From Caulobacter sp. (GTDB lineage Bacteria > Pseudomonadota > Alphaproteobacteria > Caulobacterales > Caulobacteraceae): a stretch of DNA of 26,835 nucleotides. Location: contig JACMOF010000058.1 of the NCBI GenBank assembly GCA_014378155.1, forward strand, positions 1-26,835, read 5' to 3'. The position numbers were made by a program, and so were the translations under genes. The notes beneath the pieces are model-generated. The model searched no databases, was not told the DNA's origin, and was given only the letters and a program-made list of their open reading frames with translations. This document shows positions 19,829 to 26,835 of this stretch, one piece after another; position 1 is the first letter of the stretch, and the number at the start of each line of letters is the position of its first letter.

Positions 19829-22800
19829 TTCATATCGACCTTGATGACATTGTCATCACCGTTGCGGTCGATGACCATATTGTAGGGATCCACCCCCGCC
19901 ACCTTGGGGGCGACCTTGGTGACGAAGGTCAGGGTCTGGGTTCCTGAACGGATGGTCCGCCGCTCGATGGCGATCACCTTGTCGGGACCAAAGCCCTTCT
20001 TGCCCGGCTCCAGCGAGAACAGGCCGATGTCCATGGGCTCGCTCATTGGCGCCGCCTGTTCCCGACCGCGGCCCTCGGCATAGAGCTTTTTCGCGTCGAT
20101 CATCAGAGTGACGTCGAACTTGCCGTCGGGACGCTTGCGGACGCTGGCCGAGGTGGTCTTCAGGTCATACAGCGTGATCTTCTCGAACAGGTCGGTGATC
20201 AGAGCCTGCTTGTCGGCGGGGGCGTGGCGACGCAGGGCGGCCACCAGTTCTAGCGCGGTTGGGTAAGGCGGGCCCTTGAAGGCATAGCCGGTCAGCATCT
20301 CGCGCAGAGCGGCGTTGACGTTGTCCTCGCCGATCTCGTTGGCCAGCCGGTACATGACCAGCGAGCCCTTGTTGTAATAGATGTAGGGCTGCTCCTCGAC
20401 GCGCTCGAGCGGCAGTTCCTCGATCACCTCGCCGCCCCGCGCCCGCAAATAGCGGTCCAGTTCATACTTCAGGAACTTGCGGATCATCGGCTCGCCGTAG
20501 GTCTTCTTCATGACCATCAGGGCCGAGTACTGGGCCAGGGTCTCGGCCAGAGCCGGCCCGCCCTGCTGGTCGGCGCCGATCAGCTGGTGGGCCCACCATT
20601 GGTGGGCGATCTCGTGCGCCCCGACATAGGTGACCATGTCGATCTTGGTCTGGTCCTGATACTTGGAGACAAAGCCGAGGTTCTCCGACCACGGGATGGT
20701 GTTGGCGAACGACTGGGCGAAATTGCCATAGGCCGGGAACTCCAGATAGCGCAGCTGGCGGAACTGGTAGGGGCTGAAATTAGCCTGGTCGTAATCCAGC
20801 GACCGCTTCATCGAGTCCAACATCCGCTCGACGTTCCAGGCATGGGCTGGGTCGTAATAGATCGACAGCTGCACACCCTTGTAGGGCTCGGTGCGCACCG
20901 CGTAGCGCGCCGACTGGATCGAGAAGAAGTGCAGGATCGGAGCCTCGGTCACGAACCGGGCTGTCCGCCGGTCGCCGGCTTTGGTCACCGGACCCGTCAG
21001 CTTGGCGCTTTCATGCCAGATACTCTCTGAGACCTTGTAGCCCGGCGCGATCGGCGTCTGATCGGCGTCGGTGGTGACGGTGATGTCGGCGGTCACCCAA
21101 TCGCTATCGCGACGCAGGCCGTTGAAGGCGCGCGAGGGACCATCGCCCAGCTTGGCCATGCGAAGCTCGGCCGGCAGACCGTATTTGCGGCGCTTGGTGC
21201 GATCCTTCAAAAGGCCTGCGCGGTCCATGCCCAGGGTCGGGGCCAGGCCCTGATCGTTGATGAAGGTCCCGTTGTCGACCATGCCTGTGTCGGCCCCGCT
21301 ATTGGGGAAACCCAGCTGGACGCGTGCGGTGCTGAACGACATCGAGCGACGCTCGCCCGGCTGCATCGGCGTGTCGAAGGCGAAAATCCGGTAGTTAAAG
21401 CGTTCGAAGGTCTTTTTCGGCCGAGCCCCCTCGATCGACAGGGCCAGCACCTTCAGGTCGCGATCGAAGCGGATGTGGATTTCGCGCAGCGGCTTGTCGG
21501 TGCGGTTCTCGATCTCGTAGACACCCTTGGTGTCGATGCGCGGCATGCCAGGCCGAATGCTGACATCGAGAGTCACCGCGATGATCTTCGGCTGCGGCGT
21601 GTTCTCGAACGGCAGCAGGGCCTTTTCGTAGTCGGCCTGCCAGCGCTCGTTGCCGAGGCTGGTGCGGTACGGATTCCAGATGTTGGTGTTGAGGTAGATG
21701 AACCCGCCCAAGCCTACGAACACCAGCAGGGCGCCGCCGGCGATCAGGCCGGGCCGCCCCATCAGCCGACGCGGCAAGGCCGCCAGGCGAGGCCGCAACC
21801 GGGTCTCGGTCCCTCGCCGCCAAAGGACATGGCACAGCACCAGCAGTAGCACCGCGAAGGCCGCCCAGTAGAGCCGGAACCACCAGGCCCCCACCCAGAA
21901 CCGGCTCAGTCCATTGAAGTCCGAGATCGGGACCATGGGCGCGCTGGCATAGAGATAGAGGTTGTGTTCCAGACCCCAGCTGGACGCCACGATCGTGCCG
22001 ATGATGTAGAGCACCATCAGGCCCCAGCCGACGAACTTGTGCGGCGAGATGACTTGCAGGAACACCGCCAGCACGGCCACCAGCAAACAGTCGACAGTCT
22101 GCGGCAGCACCCACCAGACCAGGTAGTTTCCCAGTTCCAGATGGGTATAGCCCTTGGCCAGCTGCATGCCGATCGACACCGCGACGCTGATCAGGAAGGT
22201 CGAGGTCAGGACCAAGGCGATGGCCAGGGTCTTGGGGGCCACGAAGGCCCAATCGGGGATCGGCGTGGCGTCGATCAGTTCGTGCGTCTTGCGATCCTGC
22301 TCGCGCCAGACCAGTTCGCCGGCATAGAAGGCGGCGATGATCATGGTCATGAACGGGAAGATGCCGTTCATGGCGCCGATCATGATCCGGGTGACCGGAT
22401 AGACCGCCCCGCCATAGAGGCTGTCGTCCGTCGCGTACCAGAGATTGACCAGGGCCAGCACGGCGGCCAGGCCGACCAGGACCAGATAGGCGGGGCTCAG
22501 GAAAACCTGCTGGGCGTCCAGGCGGGCGCGAACCCACAGCTGCGTCCAGCGTGAGATCGCGTCGAAACGCGGCGGGGCATGGACCGTGGTTGTCGTGGGC
22601 GGTTGGGCCTCCGCTTGGCTCTTGTCGCGCCGCCCTGTCGCGCCCTCGGTCTTGCGCGTGTCGAACAGCCAGTAGCCGGCCGCGAGAATGGCCAGGGCGA
22701 GCGCTGTCCACAGCAGGCGGTTGGCCAGCAGATAGCCCGTGAGCGGCGGGGTCAGGGTGTTGCGCTCGGCCGCCGTCCAGTAGAGCGTCGCCAGTCGGAA

Positions 22801-23442
22801 GGCGCCGCCGCCGAACGGGTCGAACAGGGCGGCGATCCGTTCCAGGCCGGGCTGGCGAAGGAATACGCCGCCCATGAACTGCAGGGCCATGAAGGCGATG
22901 ACGCCGACATAGGTCCACATCATCGATCGCGTCACCGTGGTCAGGGCGAAGAAGATCGCCGAGGTCAGGAAGATCGCCGGCAAAGCCAGGGCCAGGTAGG
23001 CGAAGGCGTAGTGGCCGATCACGAAGGAGCCGAGGGTCTCCGGATCGACCCATGGCATCAGCGTGCCCAGAAGCATGCCGGCCGGAACCGCCAGGAAGGA
23101 CAGGGCGGCGGCCGCGAAGGCGCCGGTAAACCGGCCATAGAGGTAGTCGAACTTCGACAGGCGCGTGGATCGCAGGATACCCGCAAAGCCGGTGTCGTCG
23201 TCGCGCACCACGATATTGGCCACGAAGGCCGTCGTGACGAACATGAAGACGAGGGCGAAGAACAGGTGACCGCCGGCGATCGCCGTCGCGGCGTTCTTGT
23301 GGACGTTGCCCGAGGATCCGATGTTGATATTGCTGGACGCCACCGTTCCAAACGCCATCAGGAAGAAGATGAATGTTCCCACCCAGAATACCGGCTGGCG
23401 CGCCTGGTAGCGGAACTCGAAGGCGGCGACTTTTCCGAACAT
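19825..23442 (-). CDS. ABC-2 permease / M1-family aminopeptidase fusion
   Basis: A 1205-residue two-part protein. The N-terminal half (about 1-590) is an ABC-2 type permease with two blocks of membrane helices: block one includes PVFWVGTFIFFLMAFGTVA and WTYVGVIAFMALQFMGGVFL, block two AYLVLVGLAAVLALVNLWYA and VWREQDRKTHELIDATPIPDW. The C-terminal half is an M1 metallopeptidase with HEIAHQWW at 943-950, the third zinc ligand Glu967 in ALAETLAQYSALM, and the downstream YYNKGSLVMYRLANEIGEDNV. The HExxH-to-Glu spacing is 19 by my count, one more than classic M1 enzymes. ATG 23442 is preferred over GTG 23448 because AAGGG lies seven bases before it. The ATPase gene ends ten bases upstream. Probably exports or processes a peptide; substrate unknown. 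Confidence 0.9.
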   Translation of the reverse strand: MFGKVAAFEFRYQARQPVFWVGTFIFFLMAFGTVASSNINIGSSGNVHKNAATAIAGGHLFFALVFMFVTTAFVANIVVRDDDTGFAGILRSTRLSKFDYLYGRFTGAFAAAALSFLAVPAGMLLGTLMPWVDPETLGSFVIGHYAFAYLALALPAIFLTSAIFFALTTVTRSMMWTYVGVIAFMALQFMGGVFLRQPGLERIAALFDPFGGGAFRLATLYWTAAERNTLTPPLTGYLLANRLLWTALALAILAAGYWLFDTRKTEGATGRRDKSQAEAQPPTTTTVHAPPRFDAISRWTQLWVRARLDAQQVFLSPAYLVLVGLAAVLALVNLWYATDDSLYGGAVYPVTRIMIGAMNGIFPFMTMIIAAFYAGELVWREQDRKTHELIDATPIPDWAFVAPKTLAIALVLTSTFLISVAVSIGMQLAKGYTHLELGNYLVWWVLPQTVDCLLVAVLAVFLQVISPHKFVGWGLMVLYIIGTIVASSWGLEHNLYLYASAPMVPISDFNGLSRFWVGAWWFRLYWAAFAVLLLVLCHVLWRRGTETRLRPRLAALPRRLMGRPGLIAGGALLVFVGLGGFIYLNTNIWNPYRTSLGNERWQADYEKALLPFENTPQPKIIAVTLDVSIRPGMPRIDTKGVYEIENRTDKPLREIHIRFDRDLKVLALSIEGARPKKTFERFNYRIFAFDTPMQPGERRSMSFSTARVQLGFPNSGADTGMVDNGTFINDQGLAPTLGMDRAGLLKDRTKRRKYGLPAELRMAKLGDGPSRAFNGLRRDSDWVTADITVTTDADQTPIAPGYKVSESIWHESAKLTGPVTKAGDRRTARFVTEAPILHFFSIQSARYAVRTEPYKGVQLSIYYDPAHAWNVERMLDSMKRSLDYDQANFSPYQFRQLRYLEFPAYGNFAQSFANTIPWSENLGFVSKYQDQTKIDMVTYVGAHEIAHQWWAHQLIGADQQGGPALAETLAQYSALMVMKKTYGEPMIRKFLKYELDRYLRARGGEVIEELPLERVEEQPYIYYNKGSLVMYRLANEIGEDNVNAALREMLTGYAFKGPPYPTALELVAALRRHAPADKQALITDLFEKITLYDLKTTSASVRKRPDGKFDVTLMIDAKKLYAEGRGREQAAPMSEPMDIGLFSLEPGKKGFGPDKVIAIERRTIRSGTQTLTFVTKVAPKVAGVDPYNMVIDRNGDDNVIKVDMK

Positions 23443-23452
23443 GCCCACGCCC

Positions 23453-24331
23453 TTAGGCTGCTCGCCGGGTATTGGAGAGGGTGGAGAAGTAAACGTCTTC
23501 CAGACCGCCCTCCACCTGGGCGAAGCCGGCGCCGGGGTCTTGGTCGGCCAGGACGTGGATCACGGTGCGGCCGCCCAGCAGGCGGGTGGAAATGACCTGA
23601 TACCGATCCTTGGCGGCTTCGAGGTCGGCCTTGTCGATGGTCTTGCGCCAGATCCGGCCGGCCAGTTGGGCCACCAACTCGGAGGGCGCGCCCTCGCGCA
23701 CGATGCGGCCTTCGCAGATGATCGCCATGGCCGGGCAGAGGTCCGACACGTCCTCGACGATGTGGGTCGACAGGATCACCACCACGTTCTCGCCGATCTC
23801 GGACAGCAGGTTGAGGAAGCGGTTGCGCTCCTCCGGGTCGAGGCCGGCGGTCGGCTCGTCGACGATGATCAGGCGCGGATCGCCGATCAGGGCCTGGGCG
23901 ATGCCGAAGCGCTGGCGCATGCCGCCCGAGAATCCGGCGATGGCCTTCTTGCGCACGGTCCACAGATTGACCTGGTTCAGCAGGCTCTCGACGACGTCCT
24001 TGCGCTCCTTGGCGCCGGAAATGCCCTTGAGCACCGCCATGTGGTCGAGCATGTCGTAAGCGGAAACCCGGGGATAGACGCCAAAATCCTGAGGCAGGTA
24101 GCCCAGTGTCCGCCGCAGCAGGTCGGGCGACTTGAGCACGTCGATGTCGCCGAAGCGGATGTGGCCGGAGGTCGGGGCCTGCAGGGTGGCGACGGTGCGC
24201 ATCAGGGTCGACTTGCCCGCGCCGTTCGGGCCAAGCAGGCCGTACATGCCGCGCGGGATCGTCAGGCTGACCTCGTCGAGGGCTTTCACGCCATTGGCGT
24301 AGACGTGGGTCAGGTTCTCGATGATCAGCAT
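23453..24331 (-). CDS. ABC transporter ATP-binding protein
   Basis: A 292-residue ATPase that powers the fused permease encoded next. Walker A is GPNGAGKST (34-42), the Q-loop Gln81 (LPQDFGVYP), signature FSGGMRQR (134-141), Walker B LIIVDEPTAGLDP (154-166) and H-loop His190 (STHI). The C-terminal domain (about 215-292) contains IDKADLEAAKDRYQVISTRLLGG. ATG 24331 (MLIIENLTHVY) has GGA six bases upstream; the longer frame upstream is a shadow of the divergent FAH gene. The ten-base gap to the permease-peptidase gene marks a tight operon. Confidence 0.94.
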   Translation of the reverse strand: MLIIENLTHVYANGVKALDEVSLTIPRGMYGLLGPNGAGKSTLMRTVATLQAPTSGHIRFGDIDVLKSPDLLRRTLGYLPQDFGVYPRVSAYDMLDHMAVLKGISGAKERKDVVESLLNQVNLWTVRKKAIAGFSGGMRQRFGIAQALIGDPRLIIVDEPTAGLDPEERNRFLNLLSEIGENVVVILSTHIVEDVSDLCPAMAIICEGRIVREGAPSELVAQLAGRIWRKTIDKADLEAAKDRYQVISTRLLGGRTVIHVLADQDPGAGFAQVEGGLEDVYFSTLSNTRRAA

Positions 24332-24537
24332 CGTTGGTCCAAGGTCCCTGCGATTCCGGGTCTGTCGGGTTTTCGCCACAATTGTCTCACCCGTCATGAC
24401 TCGTCGTCGCCTGTCGGGGCAAGTGAAAGAACGTCTAGACGCGGGACTTGGGTAGGATGTTTCAGGAACATGTCCTGCGGAAGGCTTTTCACGACGGCGG
24501 TCTTTTGGCGACGCGGGTTTGAGGTTAATCAGACGGC

Positions 24538-25224
24538 ATGACCCACTTCGCCTTTCCCCCGCCCGCCCCGCCCACGGTCCCGGTCGAAGGGAGCGACGCG
24601 GTCTTTCCCGTAAGGCGCATTCTCTGCGTCGGCCGCAACTATGCCGCCCACCGGCGCGAGATGGGCGGCGACGACCGCGACCCGCCGTTCTTCTTCGCCA
24701 AACCCGCCGACGCGGTCGTGGTGCTGACAGCGCCAGGCAAGGTTCCCTACCCGCCAGCAACCCACGACCTGCACCACGAGATCGAACTGGTGGTGGCCCT
24801 GAAGTCGGGCGGCGCCAACATCGCTGTCGAGGCGGCGATGGACCATGTGTTCGGCTACGCGGCCGGCGTCGACCTGACCCGCCGCGACCTGCAGGCCGCC
24901 GCCAAGGCCAAGGGCCAGCCGTGGGACGCCGCCAAGGGCTTCGACGCCAGCGCCCCGATCACCGCCATCCGCCCGATCGACCAGGCCAGCGTCGACGGCG
25001 CCATCCGCCTGTCGGTCAACGGCCAGGAGCGCCAGCTCGGCCAGATCGCCGACATGATCTGGACCATCCCGGAAGTGATCGCCGAGGCCTCCAAACTTTG
25101 GACCCTGATGGCCGGCGACCTGATCTTCACCGGCACCCCCGAGGGCGTCGCCGCCATCGGGCGGGGCGACACGGTGACGGGCGAGGTCGAGGGCGTGGGC
25201 CAGCTTATCTTCACGGTAGTCTGA
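24538..25224 (+). CDS. Fumarylacetoacetate hydrolase family protein
   Basis: A 228-residue hydrolase. Family motifs are CVGRNYAAHRREM, PPFFFAKPADAVV, the metal-binding HHEIELVVAL (Glu81, Glu83) with Asp112 in AAGVDLTRRD, and GDLIFTGTPEGVAAIGRGD. Small FAH proteins of this length cleave C-C bonds in compounds such as fumarylpyruvate or acylpyruvates. The next gene encodes a zeta-class GST (maleylacetoacetate/maleylpyruvate isomerase), which supports a ring-cleavage product pathway (homogentisate or gentisate type), although no dioxygenase is present here. It is divergent from the ABC operon. Start ATG 24538. Confidence 0.9.
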   Translation: MTHFAFPPPAPPTVPVEGSDAVFPVRRILCVGRNYAAHRREMGGDDRDPPFFFAKPADAVVVLTAPGKVPYPPATHDLHHEIELVVALKSGGANIAVEAAMDHVFGYAAGVDLTRRDLQAAAKAKGQPWDAAKGFDASAPITAIRPIDQASVDGAIRLSVNGQERQLGQIADMIWTIPEVIAEASKLWTLMAGDLIFTGTPEGVAAIGRGDTVTGEVEGVGQLIFTVV

Positions 25225-25232
25225 GGCGGCGC

Positions 25233-25874
25233 ATGAAACTCACCCTGCACAGCGCCTGGCGGGCCAGCGCGCCCTATCGCGTTCGGATTGGCTTGAACCT
25301 CAAGGGGCTCGCCTATGAGGTCGCCCCCGTCGATTTGGTCCACAGCCAGCACCACGAAGCCGCCTATGTCGCGCTCAACGCCCAGCGGCTTTTGCCAACG
25401 CTCGAAGTGGACGGCAGGGCTCTGACCCAAAGCCTGGCGATCCTGGAATGGCTGGACGAGACGGTTCCCGAGCCCCGCCTGCTGCCTGCCGACCCGTTCG
25501 ACCGCGCCGTGGTCCGCGCCATGGCCGAGATCGTCGCTTGCGACATCCATCCATTGAACAACCTGCGCATCCTGCGGGCCCTGACCGGGCTGGGCGTCGA
25601 GGAGCCGGCGCGTAACGCCTGGGCCACGCGCTGGATCACCGACGGCTTCACCGCGCTGGAGCCCATGGTGGCCAAACATGGCCGAGGCTTCGCCTTTGGC
25701 GATGCGCCCGGCCTGGCCGATTGCTGCCTGGTTCCGCAGATCTATAACGCCGAACGCTTCAAGGTGGACCTGACGCCGTTTCCAGCGATCCGCGCCGTCG
25801 CCGCGCGGGCCGCCGAGCATCCGACCATCGCCGCCGCCCATCCCAACCTCCAGCCGGACGCCCTCCATGCTTGA
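25233..25874 (+). CDS. maiA: Maleylacetoacetate (maleylpyruvate) isomerase, zeta-class GST
   Basis: A 213-residue glutathione transferase-fold enzyme that isomerises maleylacetoacetate to fumarylacetoacetate with glutathione. The N-terminal thioredoxin-like domain begins MKLTLHSAWRASAPYRVRIGLNLKGLAYE (zeta-type RVRIxL), with LLPTLEVDG and LTQSLAILEWLDE, the glutathione-binding QS-AI-EWLDE motif. The C-terminal domain has DIHPLNNLRIL and GLADCCLVPQIYNAERFKVDLTPFP. It starts eight bases after the FAH stop and overlaps the carbonic anhydrase start by eight bases. Family and partner agree. Whether the natural substrate is maleylacetoacetate or maleylpyruvate is open. Confidence 0.88.
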   Translation: MKLTLHSAWRASAPYRVRIGLNLKGLAYEVAPVDLVHSQHHEAAYVALNAQRLLPTLEVDGRALTQSLAILEWLDETVPEPRLLPADPFDRAVVRAMAEIVACDIHPLNNLRILRALTGLGVEEPARNAWATRWITDGFTALEPMVAKHGRGFAFGDAPGLADCCLVPQIYNAERFKVDLTPFPAIRAVAARAAEHPTIAAAHPNLQPDALHA

Positions 25875-26493
25875 AGACCTCAAGAACAACAATCTGGCCT
25901 GGTCGCTGCGCAAGACCGAGGCCGACCCGCAGTTCTTCAAGCGACTGGAAGGCCAGCAGAGCCCGGAATATCTGTGGATCGGCTGCAGCGACAGCCGCGT
26001 GCCGGCCAACGACATCGTCGGGCTGGACCCGGGCGAGCTGTTCGTCCACCGCAACGTCGCCAACCTGGCCCCGCCGCAGGATGCGAACTATCTCAGCGTG
26101 CTGCAGTTCGCGGTCGATGTGCTCAAGGTCAAGCACGTGATGGTCGTGGGCCACTATGGCTGCGGCGGCGTGGCGGCGGCGATCGACGGCCAGCGGCGTG
26201 GCCTGGTCGATCACTGGCTGCACCCGATCCGCGAGGTTCACGCCGAGCACAAGCACGAGCTCGCCGCCCTGCCGACGCAGAAGGACAAGCTCAACCGCCT
26301 GTGCGAGCTGAACGTCATCCGCCAGGTCCGCAACGTCGCCTCCGACGTCTTCGTCCACGACGCCTGGGCGCGCGGCCAACCCGTGTCGGTGCACGGCTGG
26401 GTCTATTCCCTGGCCAACGGCCTGGTGAACGACCTCGATGTCGGGATTTCCAGCCTGGAGGATTACGAGCGGGTGGCCAGCGGGCCGTGTTGA
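25867..26493 (+). CDS. can: Beta-class carbonic anhydrase
   Basis: A 208-residue zinc enzyme that interconverts CO2 and bicarbonate. Zinc ligands are Cys40, His96 and Cys99 (WIGCSDSR...GHYGCGG), with the Asp42/Arg44 dyad and HRNVAN. The C-terminus carries VSVHGWVYSLANGLVNDLDVGISS, normal for the family. ATG 25867 lies inside the last codons of maiA, so it is translationally coupled, although a functional link to aromatic-acid breakdown is not obvious. Its stop is immediately followed by sequence related to trbE, so this is the last intact gene of the region. Confidence 0.95.
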   Translation: MLEDLKNNNLAWSLRKTEADPQFFKRLEGQQSPEYLWIGCSDSRVPANDIVGLDPGELFVHRNVANLAPPQDANYLSVLQFAVDVLKVKHVMVVGHYGCGGVAAAIDGQRRGLVDHWLHPIREVHAEHKHELAALPTQKDKLNRLCELNVIRQVRNVASDVFVHDAWARGQPVSVHGWVYSLANGLVNDLDVGISSLEDYERVASGPC

Positions 26494-26835
26494 TCGCCTC
26501 GTATTTCACGCCGACGATGACCCTAATGGACACCGACCCCGACCGGCAGGCCGACCGGGGCCGCGGGGTCGAAAGCGCCATCAACCGGGTCGGTTTCGTC
26601 TGCAAGGTCGAGGACGTCAACGCCGTCGAGGCCTGGATCGGCAGCCTGCCCGGCTAGGCCTACGCCGACCTGCGGCAGCCCGTGGTGTCGTCGATGAACC
26701 TTTGCGACATGATGCCGATGTCGGCCATCTGGCCTGGCCCGACGCGCAATGAACACCTCGGGTCCGAATGCGCCAAGCGTGGCCACCCGGGCGACCAGCC
26801 GCCGTTGATGTTCACCCCCACGGCGGGGACCACGC
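26490..26835 (+). pseudogene. Degenerate trbE/virB4-like conjugal transfer ATPase fragment
   Basis: In one frame from about 26490 the translation reads ASYFTPTMTLMDTDPDRQAD...VESAINRVGF, then CKVEDVNAVEAWIGSLPG, then a TAG stop (26655-26657), then AYADLRQPVVSSMNLCDMMP and MSAIWPGPTRNEHLGS...DQPPLMFTPTAGTT to the edge. This follows the TrbE/VirB4 region before the Walker A motif (VNAVEAWLxSLPG-xxYANVRQPxVSTLNLAHxMPxSAxWAGPxxNxHL..PPL). It lacks the N-terminal part of TrbE and a start codon, and carries an in-frame stop where TrbE normally continues. It is a remnant of a conjugative element (integrated plasmid or ICE). The right end is cut by the window. Confidence 0.8.

Noticed and set aside
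24432..24441. Ten-base palindrome CGTCTAGACG between the divergent ABC and FAH genes
   Set aside because: Too short and without a known regulator; not reported as an operator.
24465..24489. GGAAC followed after 16 bases by TTTT, upstream of the FAH hydrolase gene
   Set aside because: Only the -35 matches and the -10 lacks CG. Other sites in the window are exact, so I do not call a SigT promoter here.

Overview
The window is GC-rich, densely coded alphaproteobacterial DNA and looks like a Caulobacter chromosome. The best evidence is the gene order chpT - cheY-like - cheR - entericidin - phyK - sigT - nepR - phyR. It matches my memory of the general stress response (GSR) locus of Caulobacter crescentus, and the ChpT, PhyR, NepR and SigT proteins are immediately recognisable. 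Species was not determined.

Layout. 1-2380 (minus strand) carries the start of rpsA, then cmk and aroA. 2496-3420 holds a zinc-ribbon TIGR02300-type gene, two hairpins, tRNA-Ala(GGC) and a pair of facing palindromic repeats. 3421-4382 (minus) is cysQ with a coupled DUF3553 gene. 4448-6435 (plus) is chpT (cell-cycle phosphorelay) followed by a cheY-cheR pair. 6519-10275 is the GSR core: entericidin, sensor kinase phyK, ECF sigma factor sigT, anti-sigma factor nepR and, divergently, anti-anti-sigma response regulator phyR. 10364-15341 is a cluster of small envelope proteins, a small-RNA gene (probable gsrN), a lipid kinase plus metallophosphoesterase operon, sodB, and a DUF883/YqjD-like plus membrane-protein pair. 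15527-17443 is a soluble GAF-PAS-HWE kinase with a C-terminal receiver. 17476-24331 holds a CaiB/BaiF CoA-transferase, a DUF4142 lipoprotein, a thioesterase, and an ABC ATPase with a giant ABC-permease/M1-peptidase fusion. 24538-26493 is a FAH hydrolase - zeta GST - beta-carbonic anhydrase operon. The right edge (26490-26835) is a broken trbE-like conjugation ATPase fragment.

The main observation is regulatory. Reading both strands for the SigT (EcfG) promoter GGAAC-N16/17-CGTT gives eight exact matches, plus one near match, all placed correctly in front of genes between 6.7 and 18.7 kb. They sit before entericidin, nepR-sigT-phyK, phyR, a pair of single-pass membrane proteins, the small RNA, a glycine-zipper lipoprotein, the lipid kinase operon, the DUF883 operon, and (near match) the DUF4142 lipoprotein. 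The stress regulator is therefore embedded in a physical island of its own probable target genes, most of them envelope-directed. Two of these promoters are back to back with -35 boxes one base apart. The small RNA at about 11004-11116 has its own SigT promoter, an exposed run of seven C, a GNRA-capped hairpin and a terminator. It fits GsrN, the SigT-dependent small RNA described in Caulobacter.

All functions are read from sequence motifs and memory of families. No database search, folding program or expression data were used.
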